Counted from the first letter of the stretch, positions 35,884-45,247 are shown. The stretch is 50,965 nt of DNA from Bacillota bacterium (GCA_003973385.1 QNYK01000092.1:1-50965); one strand, 5' to 3'. The notes: a model not told the origin generated them from the letters alone. A program made the numbers and translations.

Positions 35884-36642
35884 TTGAACCAGTCTGAATC
35901 CACTTCTGCAGACTCCGATACTCACTCGGACCCCGCAGATTCTCCTGAGCCGGGCGAGGCAGCAGGCTCGGATGGCCCATCTGGTGCTTCCCCGGTTTCA
36001 GAGGGAGCCTTCGCTCGGTTGCGAAACGAGGAGCAGATGGTGGCGGGGGGAGGCCGCTGGAGCATCGATGCCAGTCGCCGTAATTGCCATCGATGCCAGC
36101 AGCAGATCAGCCGTGGAACACCCTTCTGGACCGTTCTCACCGAGGCCGATGTGGACCAGGCGGGAGATGGTGTGGCGGCTTTCTTCTCGCGTCAGGACCA
36201 CTGTGAGGCTTGCATCGAGAGCATCGAGCAGGTTCCTTTCTTTGCCCGCTGGAAGACCTCGGTTCCTGCTGCTCAGGGCCAGCCGGCCAGGGTGGTCAAC
36301 ATCGCCTCGCTTCATGCCACGTTCCTGTCCCTCATCGAAATGGAAGCGACAGCGGTAGATACGGATCAGCAGGCAGCAGATCCAGATGACCCGATCTGCT
36401 CGGGGAAGGGATCCGCAGCCAGCGCCTCGCTGGAAGTCTCTGCCTCGGCAAATCGCACCCGCATCGCATACCTGCTGGCACTATTTCTGGTCCGCAAGAG
36501 GGCACTGCGCTGGATCGGTCACGAGGACGGTGTTCTGACCGTCGCCGAGCGATCGGGAGTCCTCCATCAGGTACCTGTATCGACCATCGATCCCGCCACC
36601 ATCGAACAGGCTGTCGCCGAGATGGAGCAACTGCTCGGCTGA
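35884..36642 (+). CDS. Unknown protein with two CxxC (zinc-ribbon-like) pairs
   Basis: 252 residues from TTG 35884 (GGAGAGGGG 6 nt upstream). The first 45 residues are Ser/Asp/Pro/Gly-rich and disordered. NCHRCQQQI (near 68) and HCEACIESI (near 103) give two CxxC pairs spaced as in a zinc ribbon; FFSRQDHCEAC has a nearby His. The C-terminal part is helical (ANRTRIAYLLALFLVRKRALRWIG) and might touch the membrane or another protein. The sequence resembles planctomycete 'FCxxC' hypotheticals only in layout, so no function is claimed. Monocistronic, divergent from dnaE. Confidence 0.7.
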   Translation: MNQSESTSADSDTHSDPADSPEPGEAAGSDGPSGASPVSEGAFARLRNEEQMVAGGGRWSIDASRRNCHRCQQQISRGTPFWTVLTEADVDQAGDGVAAFFSRQDHCEACIESIEQVPFFARWKTSVPAAQGQPARVVNIASLHATFLSLIEMEATAVDTDQQAADPDDPICSGKGSAASASLEVSASANRTRIAYLLALFLVRKRALRWIGHEDGVLTVAERSGVLHQVPVSTIDPATIEQAVAEMEQLLG

Positions 36643-36971
36643 TCGGGTGCCGTCGTGTCCCGGATCCTCACGAAAGACACGGTTGCGGCTCTGTCTCGAT
36701 CGATTTTGCCCCACTTTCTCCCACCATCGGGTCCTGGAAGGCCTGCGCTGAAGTCGCTGCCCGGAGGGCTGATAACTGCTTGAATCGCCGATGAAGGCCA
36801 ATATTCGCCTGTTCAATGCCACCAGGCCATCGCCACTCCGTTCACCGCGTTTCATTTATTTTCTGCCGTCCAAAGCACCAGATGTTGTGGAGGAAGGTGC
36901 GGCACCCCCATCGGATTGTGGAGTGCGGAGTCACAACCCATTATCTGATAAGGATCTACATGATTGCCCGG
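36643..36971. other. Gene-free stretch before the dcw cluster
   Basis: I see no credible gene in this 329-nt stretch. It has a weak 6-bp inverted repeat (CGTGTC at 36654 with GACACG at 36676). A frame 36791-37132 is open but overlaps mraZ and its start lacks a ribosome-binding site. Confidence 0.55.
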
Positions 36972-37000
36972 TTGTCGAGGGTGATTTGTACCCATATGGT
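36972..37000 (+). promoter_or_regulatory. Candidate sigma-70 promoter of the dcw operon
   Basis: TTGTCG (36972-36977) and TATGGT (36995-37000) are 17 nt apart, each matching 4 of 6 consensus bases. The first MraZ box begins at the last base of the -10, so MraZ bound there would block RNA polymerase. Leader about 90 nt. Confidence 0.4.
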
Positions 37001-37035
37001 GGGATAAAGTGGAGGCCAAGGGAGGCCCGGTGGGG
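37000..37035 (+). promoter_or_regulatory. MraZ operator: four TGGGA-like boxes at about 10-bp spacing
   Basis: TGGGA (37000), TGGAG (37010), GGGAG (37020) and TGGGG (37031) are spaced 10, 10 and 11 bp. MraZ of E. coli binds repeated TGGGN boxes with 5-nt gaps, the same 10-bp period. The array lies 64-99 nt before the mraZ ATG. Confidence 0.6.
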
Positions 37036-37098
37036 TAAGCGGCCGGGGTCGAGTCAGCGCCCACACCAGCCTGTCCGAGGCCAGAACACGGAGAACAG

Positions 37099-37605
37099 AT
37101 GGCAGCTCACTTCAAGGGACAGTTCGAACTGACCCTCGACGACAAGGGAAGAGTCATCATCCCTTCTCGCCTGAGGTCGAAGATCGATCCTCGTACCGAT
37201 GGTGAGGGCTTCGTCGCCACAGCAGGGACGGCTCCGTGCCTGTGGATCTACACGGCAGCTGAGTGGGAGCGGATCTTCAACGAGATGCGTCGATTCGACC
37301 GCGGCTCCCCCGAACTCCACGAATTACAGCGAGATTACTTCGGACAGGCCGAGGATCTGGCCCCCGATCGCCAGGGTCGGGTGTTGCTTCCCGAGCGGCT
37401 ACGAAACTGGGCTCAACTTGACCGGGAACTGGTTTTTGTCGGTTGCTTCGACCGCATCGAGATCTGGGGTGCCGAGGTCTGGAAGGAGAGAAACGACGAT
37501 CGGGATGCCTATCAGAGAAGGATCGATGGGTTCCTCGAGCAGCACGGAAGTTACGCGAGCCGGATGCAGAAGTACTTCGGTGGAGAACTCACCGGAGAGA
37601 GATAG
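37099..37605 (+). CDS. mraZ: Transcriptional regulator MraZ
   Basis: 168 residues with two SpoVT-AbrB-like halves: FKGQFELTLDDKGRVIIPSRLRSKI (near 5-30) and AEDLAPDRQGRVLLPERLRNWA (near 92-113), each with the DxxGR signature. MraZ represses the dcw cluster through boxes in front of its own gene, and such an array is present at 37000. GGAGA is 6 nt before the ATG. 168 residues is longer than the usual 140-152. It is the first gene of the cluster. Confidence 0.95.
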   Translation: MAAHFKGQFELTLDDKGRVIIPSRLRSKIDPRTDGEGFVATAGTAPCLWIYTAAEWERIFNEMRRFDRGSPELHELQRDYFGQAEDLAPDRQGRVLLPERLRNWAQLDRELVFVGCFDRIEIWGAEVWKERNDDRDAYQRRIDGFLEQHGSYASRMQKYFGGELTGER

Positions 37606-37675
37606 AGGGCTTCAGGAAAATCAGATTCTTCCCCGGGGAAAGGGAAGGATCGGAGGGGAAATCAGGGGGAATTTG

Positions 37676-37939
37676 ATGATTTCATTAATCGAGCAGAATG
37701 TCGAGCCGAGCAAGGCACAGAAGTCCGTGCGGCAGCGAGTCGCTGAATACATCGCTACCGGACGGCCACTGGATCTGGCACCAGATTCGATCCTCAAGGA
37801 TGTGGATCGCCTGTGGCAGATGCTGGAGCGCGCCCGGAAACGCGGAGTGAAGGGGATTCGGCTGTCGAGGGAACTGCACAGGGTGGCGAGGGCCAGGGCC
37901 TTTGGACAGGTCATCGCGCCGCTTACCGAGGGAGCCTGA
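37676..37939 (+). CDS. Small unknown protein in the dcw cluster
   Basis: 87 residues from ATG 37676, with AGGGGGA 5 nt upstream. The sequence is basic and helical: SVRQRVAEYIATGRPLDLAPDSILKDVDRLWQMLERARKRGVKGIRLSRELHRVARARAFGQ. No membrane helix, cysteine pair or known motif. It lies between mraZ and rsmH, 70 nt after mraZ and 17 nt before rsmH, where most dcw clusters have no gene. The reading frame is longer upstream (to 37199) but that part overlaps mraZ. Confidence 0.65.
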   Translation: MISLIEQNVEPSKAQKSVRQRVAEYIATGRPLDLAPDSILKDVDRLWQMLERARKRGVKGIRLSRELHRVARARAFGQVIAPLTEGA

Positions 37940-37956
37940 GTTCACTGGAGGCGCGG

Positions 37957-38847
37957 ATGACAGGACACGATCCGGTCCTCCTCGAAGCGGTGGTCGATGG
38001 TCTGGCTCCGCTGCCGGGTGAGCACCTGCTGGATCTGACCATCGGCCGGGGAGGCCATGCGCTGAGGATTCTCGAGGCGACCGCTCCGGGGGGGCGATTG
38101 ATCGGAGTCGACAGAGATCCCGCCGCCCATGCGATGTGCCGGACGAGTCTTCCAGCCGATCGAACCGAACTGGTTCATGGCAACTTCGGAGACCTCCCAA
38201 CGTTGCGCCAGAGCATCGGTAGCGGCACGTGGGATCTGGTGCTGGCGGACCTGGGCGTTTCCTCGCCGCAACTCGACGACGGAGAAAGAGGCTTCTCCTT
38301 CCGATTCGACGGTCCACTCGACATGAGGATGGATCCGACACGAGGAGAAACTGCAGCTCAATTGATCGCAATGATCACGGAGGAGTCGCTGGTGACCTTG
38401 ATCAAGGAACTGGGGGAGGACCGTCATGCCAGGAAGATCGCCGCCGCGATCATCCGAGCTCGAGCCGAGGAACCGATCGAGACGACGGGGCGTTTGGCAG
38501 CGGTGATACGGAATGCCGTGCCGGTCACTGGAAGTAGCAAACTCGATGCTGCGACTCGGACCTTTCAGGCCCTCAGAATCGCCGTCAATCGCGAGTTGGA
38601 GGCGCTCCAGCACCTTCTCGATCGGATCGGGAGTCTGCTATCTCCCGGCGGTCGTCTCGCGATCATCAGTTTCCATTCTCTCGAGGATCGCAAGGTGAAG
38701 GAGTGCTTCCGCACACTCTCCTCCGAGGGCGACCACCTGCTGCTCACGACACGCCCGATCCGCGCCACGGATTCTGAAGTACGCCATAACCCTCGTTCGA
38801 GATCGGCACGGTTGCGAATCATCCGCAGATTGGAGGAGCCAGCATGA
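37957..38847 (+). CDS. rsmH: 16S rRNA m4C1402 methyltransferase
   Basis: N4-methylates C1402 in 16S rRNA. About 296 residues. The SAM-binding loop is LDLTIGRGGHAL, and the family signatures are HDPVLLEAVV, VLADLGVSSPQLDDGERGFSFRFDGPLDMRMDP, TFQALRIAVNRELE and SFHSLEDRKVKECFR. The start is ATG 37957 with GGAGG 5 nt upstream. The stop overlaps the ftsL-like ATG (ATGA). Confidence 0.96.
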   Translation: MTGHDPVLLEAVVDGLAPLPGEHLLDLTIGRGGHALRILEATAPGGRLIGVDRDPAAHAMCRTSLPADRTELVHGNFGDLPTLRQSIGSGTWDLVLADLGVSSPQLDDGERGFSFRFDGPLDMRMDPTRGETAAQLIAMITEESLVTLIKELGEDRHARKIAAAIIRARAEEPIETTGRLAAVIRNAVPVTGSSKLDAATRTFQALRIAVNRELEALQHLLDRIGSLLSPGGRLAIISFHSLEDRKVKECFRTLSSEGDHLLLTTRPIRATDSEVRHNPRSRSARLRIIRRLEEPA

Positions 38848-39182
38848 ACATCCTGAAACTGGTCATGGTGGCTGCCTGCGTCCTGTTGCTCGGATTTGAC
38901 CTGGCAAGGGACGGGGCGGAAAAGATCCGCCTCAAGAGAAATGTCGAGTCCCAGCAACAGTTTCTCGAGCGGCTACGAATCGATCTGTCGACGAAGAGGA
39001 CGATCAACGATGCGCTGAGATTCGAACTGGCCTGGGGAGACGATCTGAAGCAAATCGCTGACGATGGACACGAATCGATGGCGCATCTCGGTGGGCGATT
39101 CTCCGGGGAGCCAGGTGCAAGTCTCACACCGATCACGGTACGTGAGCACCTGAGTGCTGAAGGTGAAGGGCAGGGGAATTGA
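38844..39182 (+). CDS. FtsL-like small bitopic protein
   Basis: 112 residues with an N-terminal helix (LKLVMVAACVLLLGFDLA), then a coiled coil (AEKIRLKRNVESQQQFLERLRIDLSTKRTINDALRFELAW). Place, size and topology match FtsL, the divisome protein between rsmH and ftsI. Sequence similarity to FtsL is too low to assert, as is usual for this family. It overlaps rsmH by 4 nt and ftsI by 4 nt (TTGA). Confidence 0.65.
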   Translation: MNILKLVMVAACVLLLGFDLARDGAEKIRLKRNVESQQQFLERLRIDLSTKRTINDALRFELAWGDDLKQIADDGHESMAHLGGRFSGEPGASLTPITVREHLSAEGEGQGN

Positions 39183-41254
39183 ACTGGAGATCGATCCTGG
39201 GCCTTGACGCTGCCGATCCCCGCGGGGGCTTCGACCCTTCCGATCGATCGAGATGGAGCGAACTCTGCACTTCTGTCGTGTTCTGGTTCGTGGCGGCGAG
39301 TTTCGTCGTCGTCGTAATTCGCTGCGCCTCGCTTCAACTGGTCCAGCATCAACAGTGGAGCCAGTTGCAGAAGCAAGCACAGAGCAGGACCAGCTGGTCG
39401 ATGGCAAAGCGTGGTCGGATCATCGATCGCAACGGATTGATTCTGGCCGAGGACCACCTGACTTTTCGCGTCGCCATCGATCCTCACGCTGCTGCCAGGG
39501 TGTCTGACGACGGTTCAGGAACCGCGCCACTCAGGCGAGCGATCGATGGTGTCCTTGCCCTGCCAGGGTTGGTCCTCGATCACCCGAGGCAGGTGATAGA
39601 AGACCGCATTCAACAGGCGTGCGATAGGAATGCAGAACTGTTGAAGGTTCCTGTAGCGGAGCGCACAACTTCTCTCACCCAGTTCATCCCTGTGGGACAT
39701 GTCGAGGGCGGGTTCGATGAGGTGAAATTATTGGAAGCCAAGTCGAGGCTCCATCGTGATCTGGGACGCTCAGTGGTGCCGGTACTCGAGCCGGTAGTCA
39801 GAAGGCAGTACCCATTTGGAAGCCGCGGGACGCTGGTCATAGGAGAATTGCGAGGAGACCGCGCGATCGGGTTGCACGGCATAGAACTTTACTACAACGA
39901 TCAACTCAAGGAACGGCGCGGCCTGCTTTCTCAGCAAACCGATGCAGTGGGTCGTGAGTTACAGGCGGCGACCGAAGATGTGCCGAGATTTCATGGCCAG
40001 GACATCCAACTGAGCCTCGGGATTCACGAACAGGCTCTGCTGGAATCGATTCTGGAAGAGACGCTGGTCAAGACCGGTGCCCGGAGTGTCAGCGGTATCG
40101 TGATGGACCCCAGAGATGGCGAGATCGTGGCGATGGGGACCTATCCAGGACTGATGAGAGGTGATCTGCAGAAACTCTGGAACCGTGGCGAACCCGAGCT
40201 TGCATTGCCGAGGATGCTACAAGCACTGCACCTCACGATGGAGCCAGGCTCCATCGTCAAACCCCTGATACTCACTGCTGCGTTACAGAATGGGTTCAAA
40301 TTCGAGGATCCCGTCGATGTCTACAGCAAGAGTCAAACCTTTGACAACCACAGGCGAAGATATGAAGACAGTCACCTTCTCCGCGACCGCACGGTGCTCG
40401 GAACAGTGGTCGAGTCGAGCAACATCGGAATCGTTGATATAGGTAGAAGGTTGGGGAAGCAACACGTCCATCGCTGCCTCACAACTTTCGGACTGGGACG
40501 CAGAACAGGGGTGGATCTCCCGGGGGAGGAGCGTGGCAGGGTGATCCCTCTGGAGCAGTGGAAGTGGCATACGCTGAGTTCCGCCTGCTTCGGGTATGCG
40601 ATCCAGGTCACACCGATCCAGATGATTCGCGCCTACAGCATCATCGCTAACGGCGGAAGATCGGTCACCCCACATCTGAGACGAGATCCGTCGATTCAGG
40701 ACAAGACGGTGTCGGGAGACCGCGTCATTCCGGAATCGATCGCCGCGCAGGCGCGCTTTGCCATGCGAGAGGTGATGAGGATCGGCACCGGCAAGACGGT
40801 GGGAGGTACCGTCGATATGGCGGGCAAGACCGGAACCGCCAAGATGAACATCCATGGCGAGTACATCGACGGCAAGTACACAGCCAGTTTCATCGGGTTC
40901 GCACCCTGGGGTGCCCCCGAGAGGATCGCCATGGTGGTGGTCGAGGAACCCGATCCCGCGATGCAGGGCTACTATGCATCGAGGACCGCGGCACCGGCGG
41001 TTCGATCTCTGCTCGAGGGCGTTCTGCGTTCGCCCGGAAATCAGGTCCAGCAGGCACTGGAGCAGCGAATCCCCGTCTCCTGGTTATCTCAGCGCAATGC
41101 AGCAGCCGCATCGTCATCGAATCGTCGTGACTCGACGGAGGCTGGCCAACTTGCGCCGCGCCGGATTGATCCGGGCCGAAGGGCCGATAGTCTGGCCTCT
41201 CCGGATGATCGGGAGCAGGGGGGGGAGCCGGAAGCTTGGCATCACGACGACTGA
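39179..41254 (+). CDS. ftsI: Division-type class B penicillin-binding protein
   Basis: A transpeptidase of septal peptidoglycan, 691 residues. One membrane helix (VVFWFVAASFVVVVIRC) is followed by the PBP dimerisation region (KRGRIIDRNGLILAED), then the transpeptidase domain with SxxK at S358-K361 (MEPGSIVKP), SxN at 413-415 (SSN) and KTG at 550-552 (AGKTGTA). The common STFK is SIVK here. The C-terminal 60 residues are Arg/Ser/Asp-rich and overlap the murE start. It starts TTG 39179, overlapping the ftsL-like stop. No PASTA domain. Confidence 0.93.
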   Translation: MNWRSILGLDAADPRGGFDPSDRSRWSELCTSVVFWFVAASFVVVVIRCASLQLVQHQQWSQLQKQAQSRTSWSMAKRGRIIDRNGLILAEDHLTFRVAIDPHAAARVSDDGSGTAPLRRAIDGVLALPGLVLDHPRQVIEDRIQQACDRNAELLKVPVAERTTSLTQFIPVGHVEGGFDEVKLLEAKSRLHRDLGRSVVPVLEPVVRRQYPFGSRGTLVIGELRGDRAIGLHGIELYYNDQLKERRGLLSQQTDAVGRELQAATEDVPRFHGQDIQLSLGIHEQALLESILEETLVKTGARSVSGIVMDPRDGEIVAMGTYPGLMRGDLQKLWNRGEPELALPRMLQALHLTMEPGSIVKPLILTAALQNGFKFEDPVDVYSKSQTFDNHRRRYEDSHLLRDRTVLGTVVESSNIGIVDIGRRLGKQHVHRCLTTFGLGRRTGVDLPGEERGRVIPLEQWKWHTLSSACFGYAIQVTPIQMIRAYSIIANGGRSVTPHLRRDPSIQDKTVSGDRVIPESIAAQARFAMREVMRIGTGKTVGGTVDMAGKTGTAKMNIHGEYIDGKYTASFIGFAPWGAPERIAMVVVEEPDPAMQGYYASRTAAPAVRSLLEGVLRSPGNQVQQALEQRIPVSWLSQRNAAAASSSNRRDSTEAGQLAPRRIDPGRRADSLASPDDREQGGEPEAWHHDD

Positions 41255-42726
41255 AGCCGCTGCGTATTTCTCTGGACCGCTCGGCTCTGGAAAAAATCCT
41301 CGGCAATCCCTGTCGAGGCACCGTGGGGGAAGCACCGATCCAGTCCATCTGTCGTGACCATCGGCAGCTGCCTGCAGATCTGTTCGTCGCCATCCGAGGC
41401 ACTCAGCACGATGCAAATCAGTTCATCGATGCGGCCATCGCAGCTGGGGTTCGCGCCATCGTGACCCAGATGCATCCACCCGATGATCTCCGCGACGGGA
41501 TCGTCTGGTGGCAGGTAGCCGACGCTCGACTGGCGCTGGCACGACTGGAGCAGGCAGGAGCAGGTTCACCAGGCGACAGACTTCGGCTCTTTGGCATCAC
41601 CGGAACCAATGGGAAGAGCACGACGGTCCGGTACCTGTCGAACATCCTCGAGAGCGCGGGTCGCGATGTCGGCTGGATGACGACGGTAGAGAATAAAATC
41701 GGAGCGACCCTGAAGTTCAGCCGCATGACGACCCAGGAGCCGGCCCGGATCGCCTCTGCCCTCGCCAGGCATCTCGAGGCGGGGGGATCCGATTTTGTTC
41801 TGGAAGTTTCCTCGCACGGTATCGACCAGAATCGCATCGGTGGACTGTCACTGGCAGGGGGTGCCATCACCTCCCTCGGACGTGACCACCTTGATTATCA
41901 CGAGACCATCGATCGATACCACGCGACCAAACAGTCGCTGCAGAAGTTCTGTGACGCTGAGGCGCCCTTCGTTCGCCCGATGACAACCGCAGCTGATTCG
42001 GTCGGATCGGTAGCGCTCAGCTTCGAGGTCGACGGATTTGGCGAAGCGGTGGCGAAGTCCATCGAATCGACATTCTCTGGGCAGAGGGCCCGTATTCGAA
42101 CCCATGGCTTCGAGGGAGAGGTCTGTCTCCGGCAACCGGGGCGCCACAACCTGTCCAATGCGCTGGTTGCCGTCGCACTCGCCGGTGCCATCGGGATCGA
42201 TCAGGCCGTCATCGGGTCCGGGATCGAGAATGCCGAGGGGGTTGCCGGTAGGCTCGAAGCGATCGAGTCGGAGCAGGGGCGGATCTTTGTTGATTTCGCA
42301 CACACTCCCGATGCCATCGATGCGGTGATCGCTTCGATGCGACCTCTGGTGCGCGGACGATTGATGGTGCTGTTTGGCTGTGGAGGAGAGCGTGATCAGG
42401 GAAAGAGACCGCAGATGGGAGCGAGCGCTTCGAAGGCGGACCATGTCTTCGTCACCAGCGACAACCCGCGCTCAGAAGATCCTCAGCAGATCATCGAACA
42501 GATTCGAGAAGGGATCGTTGTCGGTACGGATCACATCATCGAGGTGGATCGCCGCAGAGCCATCCAGTGCGCCATCGAGATGCTGGAAGATGATGATGTG
42601 CTTCTCATCGCCGGCAAGGGGCATGAGCAGACGCAGCAGTCAGGCGATAACCAGCTGCCCTTCGACGATAGGGTGGTGACGAGAGAGATCATCGCCCAGC
42701 ATCAGCAAGGGAGGATCATCGGATGA
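41236..42726 (+). CDS. murE: UDP-MurNAc-tripeptide synthetase (meso-DAP type)
   Basis: Adds the third stem residue. 496 residues. ATP loop FGITGTNGKSTTVRYL, VLEVSSHGIDQNRI, DHLDYHETIDRYHATKQSL and FVDFAHTPDAIDAVI. The residue-specificity motif is DNPRSEDP, the signature of meso-diaminopimelate-adding MurE, so the cell wall is probably DAP-type. It starts TTG 41236 inside the ftsI tail. The stop overlaps the murF ATG. Confidence 0.94.
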   Translation: MASRRLKPLRISLDRSALEKILGNPCRGTVGEAPIQSICRDHRQLPADLFVAIRGTQHDANQFIDAAIAAGVRAIVTQMHPPDDLRDGIVWWQVADARLALARLEQAGAGSPGDRLRLFGITGTNGKSTTVRYLSNILESAGRDVGWMTTVENKIGATLKFSRMTTQEPARIASALARHLEAGGSDFVLEVSSHGIDQNRIGGLSLAGGAITSLGRDHLDYHETIDRYHATKQSLQKFCDAEAPFVRPMTTAADSVGSVALSFEVDGFGEAVAKSIESTFSGQRARIRTHGFEGEVCLRQPGRHNLSNALVAVALAGAIGIDQAVIGSGIENAEGVAGRLEAIESEQGRIFVDFAHTPDAIDAVIASMRPLVRGRLMVLFGCGGERDQGKRPQMGASASKADHVFVTSDNPRSEDPQQIIEQIREGIVVGTDHIIEVDRRRAIQCAIEMLEDDDVLLIAGKGHEQTQQSGDNQLPFDDRVVTREIIAQHQQGRIIG

Positions 42727-44090
42727 GGATCCGCTCTCTGGGGGAAGTGGCGAGGCTGGCCAGAGCGGGACTGGTCAGAGGCGATGCATCGAGCGAGATC
42801 CGAACGGCTGTCATCGACAGTCGCGAGGCGTCACCAGGGGCCCTCTTCGTGGCTCTCCAGGGTGATCACTGCCACGGCATCGAGCATGCGGATGCTGCCC
42901 TGAAACTCGGCGCAGCAGCGGTCCTCTGTGACCCCGGCTACTCCGACCGTCATCGCGGAGCATCGATAGAGGCTCCCAGTGCCAGAGAGGCGCTCTCTAC
43001 GCTGGCGGGAGCCATTCGAGAGCAGGAGGAAGATCAAACTGCTGCAGTGGCAGTGACCGGTAGCGTCGGCAAGACGACCACTTGCGCCATGATAGACGCT
43101 ATTCTCGGCAGTTCCCGCATCGCCCATGCTCCCAGAGCTTCCTTCAATAACGATATCGGTGTTCCCATCACGATCCTCGAGGCGGCACCCGAGACAGAAG
43201 TGCTTGTGCTCGAACTGGGGACCAATTCACCCGGTGAGATTGCTGCCCGAGCAGAGATGGCAAGACCCTCGCACGGCATCATCACGGAGATCTCCCATAC
43301 ACACCTGAGCGGTCTGCTCAATCTCGAAGGAGTTCGGCGAGAGAAGTTCTCGATGCTGGACTACATCGAAGGTGATGCTCGATGGGCTCCTGTCAAGTGG
43401 CGAAGAAGCATCGGAGCAGCGGCATCTCGTTTTCGATGGACTGGACCAGCAGGGGATCTGGAGGTGAGAAGAGATGCTCCGGGATCCGTGATGGTGATCG
43501 ACCGCCTGCGAGCTCGTGAGTTCTTGTTGCCGTATGATCCAGGGCCGGATTGGTTGCTCAGTTGCTTCGAATCTGCGCTGGCGATAGTGCTCGACTTTGT
43601 CGAGGATCCTGGGCAGTTGAGTGAAGCCATTCCGATGATTTCTATACCACCGCTCAGGCATGAAATTCACTGCGTGTGCGGGATTCAACTGGTCCTCGAC
43701 TGCTACAATTCCAGTCCGCGAGCCCTGAAATCGGAGATCGATTGGCTGAGTCGGTCAACTTCCTCCAGAAAGGTAGCCGTTGTCGGGACGATGGAGGAAC
43801 TGGGAGAAAACGAGGACCAGTTCCACTTCGATGCGGGCCGTCATCTGGCCTCCGCGCATATCGATCTCGTCTTCGTCTGTGGAAGAGGAGCTGGCTGGCT
43901 CGCCGAAGGTGCCAGTACAGGTGATGGCCAGGTGATCCACATCGAGAACAACGAACAGGGGGTCCAGCAGATCATCGAGCAGCTCCAGGAAGGGGACACT
44001 GTCCTGTTCAAGGCTTCCCGATCGGAAGGGCTGGATCTGCTCGCCAGCCATCTAGAGACCCGGTTGATCGAGGAGAGGGGCCAGTCCTGA
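42723..44090 (+). CDS. murF: UDP-MurNAc-tripeptide-D-alanyl-D-alanine ligase
   Basis: Adds D-Ala-D-Ala. 455 residues. The ATP loop is VTGSVGKTTTCAMI, NNDIGVPITIL and ELGTNSPGEIAARAEM are typical, and the ligand end has LDCYNSSPRALKSEIDWL (usually DxYNANP). GTMEELGENEDQFH matches the family. Overlaps murE by 4 nt. mraY, normally next, is missing: ftsW follows after 5 nt. Confidence 0.93.
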   Translation: MRIRSLGEVARLARAGLVRGDASSEIRTAVIDSREASPGALFVALQGDHCHGIEHADAALKLGAAAVLCDPGYSDRHRGASIEAPSAREALSTLAGAIREQEEDQTAAVAVTGSVGKTTTCAMIDAILGSSRIAHAPRASFNNDIGVPITILEAAPETEVLVLELGTNSPGEIAARAEMARPSHGIITEISHTHLSGLLNLEGVRREKFSMLDYIEGDARWAPVKWRRSIGAAASRFRWTGPAGDLEVRRDAPGSVMVIDRLRAREFLLPYDPGPDWLLSCFESALAIVLDFVEDPGQLSEAIPMISIPPLRHEIHCVCGIQLVLDCYNSSPRALKSEIDWLSRSTSSRKVAVVGTMEELGENEDQFHFDAGRHLASAHIDLVFVCGRGAGWLAEGASTGDGQVIHIENNEQGVQQIIEQLQEGDTVLFKASRSEGLDLLASHLETRLIEERGQS

Positions 44091-44095
44091 ACCAG

Positions 44096-45247
44096 ATGAC
44101 CCTCACTTCTCGATCCGGTTCAACTGCGCCCCTCGATCCCGCCGTGGAGGGATTGAGATTCATCGGAGCGATCATCTTGTTGCTGGCGATCGGCATGTTC
44201 TTTCTCTACAGCGCCTCATCCTACCGATCCAGTGTCACTGGCCTCAACTCCACGTCGATGTGGCTCGGGCAGTTGAAGGGGTATGGTCTCGGCTGTCTGC
44301 TTTTTGCTGTCGGGTACCTCGTTTCGCCGCGTCGCTGGCTGGATATGTACTGGCTGCCGCTCTGGGGTGGAATGGTGCTACTGCTGGTGGCCACCCGATG
44401 GAGTCCGCTGGGAATAGAAATCAACGATGCCCACCGCTGGCTGGACCTCGGGATCCGGTTTCAGCCATCGGAGCTGGCAAAATTCTGCATCCCCATCTCG
44501 ACGATAGCGCTGACGGGGACCATTCGATATCGAGGGCTGTTCGGCTGGCCCGTCACGGTGCGAAGCGGGTCGGTGATCGCGGCGGCACTGATAGGCGTCC
44601 CCAGCGCCGTGATTATCTTGCAGCCAGACTTCGGCAGTGCACTTTTCATTCTGGTCCTGGGCGCGATTCCGCTGCTGCGCTGGTTGAAATTGTGCTGGTA
44701 CGCTTGCTTGTGGATGTTGCCGCTGGCACTGATCAGCATGAATGTAGTTGTCGCTCGCTGGGGAGAGATGCAACAGCGCTTCATGGCGGTGCACTCTCCT
44801 GAATTAGTTCCACAGGTGTGGGCAGGACTGCAGGGAATCGGAAGTGGAGGGCTCTGGGGAAAAGGCATCGGAATGGGAACGAGCAAGACACTGTTCATGC
44901 CTTCGGAGTACAGCGATTTCATCTTCTCGGTATATGCCGAGGAAACCGGCTTCATCGGCGTGCTGTGCCTCGCGTCACTGTATCTGCTGGTGCTGGTATT
45001 TGGCTGGAGGCTGTCACGAGCGGTTGAGGATTCTGACCTCGCATGCCTGGTCCGGGTCGTCACCATCGCCATCACGGGTCAGGCAGCGATCAACCTGCTG
45101 GTGAACGTGGCACTCTTTCCCACCAAGGGGATCCCACTACCCTTCTTCTCTCATGGTTCGACCGGTCTGGCTGTGTTCATGGGCATGACCGGCGTCGTGA
45201 TGGCAATCTCTCGATCTCGTGTTCGACAGGTGGTGAGTGTCACATGA
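44096..45247 (+). CDS. ftsW: FtsW-type SEDS glycosyltransferase
   Basis: Septal peptidoglycan polymerase working with FtsI. 383 residues, nine or ten helices. Signatures: MFFLYSASSYRSSV, NDAHRWLDLGIRFQPSELAKF, ILQPDFGSALFIL and PTKGIPLPFFSHGSTGLAVFMG. The last normally reads PLPFISYGGSS, so SHGST is a local change at the conserved end. It follows murF by 5 nt; the stop overlaps murG (ATGA). Confidence 0.92.
   Translation: MTLTSRSGSTAPLDPAVEGLRFIGAIILLLAIGMFFLYSASSYRSSVTGLNSTSMWLGQLKGYGLGCLLFAVGYLVSPRRWLDMYWLPLWGGMVLLLVATRWSPLGIEINDAHRWLDLGIRFQPSELAKFCIPISTIALTGTIRYRGLFGWPVTVRSGSVIAAALIGVPSAVIILQPDFGSALFILVLGAIPLLRWLKLCWYACLWMLPLALISMNVVVARWGEMQQRFMAVHSPELVPQVWAGLQGIGSGGLWGKGIGMGTSKTLFMPSEYSDFIFSVYAEETGFIGVLCLASLYLLVLVFGWRLSRAVEDSDLACLVRVVTIAITGQAAINLLVNVALFPTKGIPLPFFSHGSTGLAVFMGMTGVVMAISRSRVRQVVSVT

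Noticed and set aside
36791-37132. Open frame (113 codons) before mraZ
   Set aside because: Overlaps mraZ and the operator array; no ribosome-binding site; no protein-like pattern.
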